Under the pieces are notes generated by a model. The model worked only from the letters and a program-made list of their open reading frames with translations, did not search any database and was not told the origin of the DNA. A stretch of DNA of 43,653 nt from Rhodanobacteraceae bacterium (GTDB taxonomy: Bacteria; Pseudomonadota; Gammaproteobacteria; Xanthomonadales; Rhodanobacteraceae), in assembly GCA_025924775.1 (NCBI GenBank), contig JAICHS010000002.1, positions 1 to 43,653 of the forward strand, written 5' to 3'. Position numbers and translations under genes: made by a program. Of the stretch, positions 43,267-43,653 are shown piece after piece. Each line of letters opens with the position of its first letter. Position 1 is the first letter of the stretch.

Positions 43267-43653
43267 CAGAAGCGGTGGATGAAGCCCACCTGGAATCCGC
43301 CCGGCAGCCAGCCCAGGATCAGGGGCGACTGGCGTTTGGCCGCCCAAATGCCCACCGCCGTGCCGGTCGCCCCGCCGCCGAGCACGTCGCTTTGCCAGGG
43401 CCCGCGCGTCTTGACGCGCGCGACGGCGTCGTACAACGGCAGCAGCTCGAGCGCGTACACGGCCGGATGGTCATGTCCGTAGGCGACCACGAACGGCGTC
43501 ACCGCGCCGGCGATCGCGGTGACTTCGCCGCTGGGAAAGCTCTCGTAGCGCGTGCCCTGGAACCACTTGTTCGGGTTGTCGGTCTGCTCGGGGCGTTCAC
43601 GCTGGAACGTCCACTTCGCGCCCTGCGCGATCACCGACGACACCGCCACCGAA
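43266..43653 (-). CDS. PAP2-family phosphatase, truncated by the window edge
   Basis: KWTFQRERPEQTDNPNKWFQGTRYESFPSGEVTAIAGAVTPFV...ARVKTRGPWQSDVLGGGATGTAVG; PAP2 motifs present, N-terminus outside window. Confidence 0.82.
   Translation of the reverse strand, partial: SVAVSSVIAQGAKWTFQRERPEQTDNPNKWFQGTRYESFPSGEVTAIAGAVTPFVVAYGHDHPAVYALELLPLYDAVARVKTRGPWQSDVLGGGATGTAVGIWAAKRQSPLILGWLPGGFQVGFIHRF

Overview
The window is 43.65 kb of high-GC, densely coding chromosome. Gene content and repeat style suggest a Xanthomonadales/Rhodanobacteraceae-like gammaproteobacterium (inference only). I support about 40 protein genes, mostly housekeeping: csaA-like, chaA-like, hemJ-like, an iron-storage block (isochorismatase-like/bfr/bfd with a Fur-box-like site), rppH, erpA, nudC, ampE-like, rdgC, plsB, pyrF, an AI-2E family transporter, waaA, tolC, pcm-like, TetR, TPP riboswitch-thiC, ferritin-like, ArnT-like GT39, M28 peptidase, hrpB, tatD, rluE-like, TraB/GumN, monomeric icd, GT9 and a truncated PAP2. 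No tRNA, rRNA, CRISPR array, prophage or transposase gene was seen. The observations most worth follow-up are: (1) a coupled signalling pair at 2377-7235. An intact hybrid kinase (pseudo-REC, REC, Hpt) lies next to a protein in which the Hpt, first REC, GGDEF and EAL modules all appear degenerate and only one REC looks functional. This looks like a non-enzymatic c-di-GMP-type effector or scaffold. (2) A REP/BIME-like inverted pair inside the hrpB reading frame, translated as an in-frame insert in the helicase core. (3) Two tandem ~108-bp repeats that begin in the last codons of a TetR gene and precede the thiC riboswitch. They carry a GGCCATCCATGGCC motif that recurs elsewhere in the window. 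All calls are from reading the sequence and supplied ORFs by eye; no database search was run.
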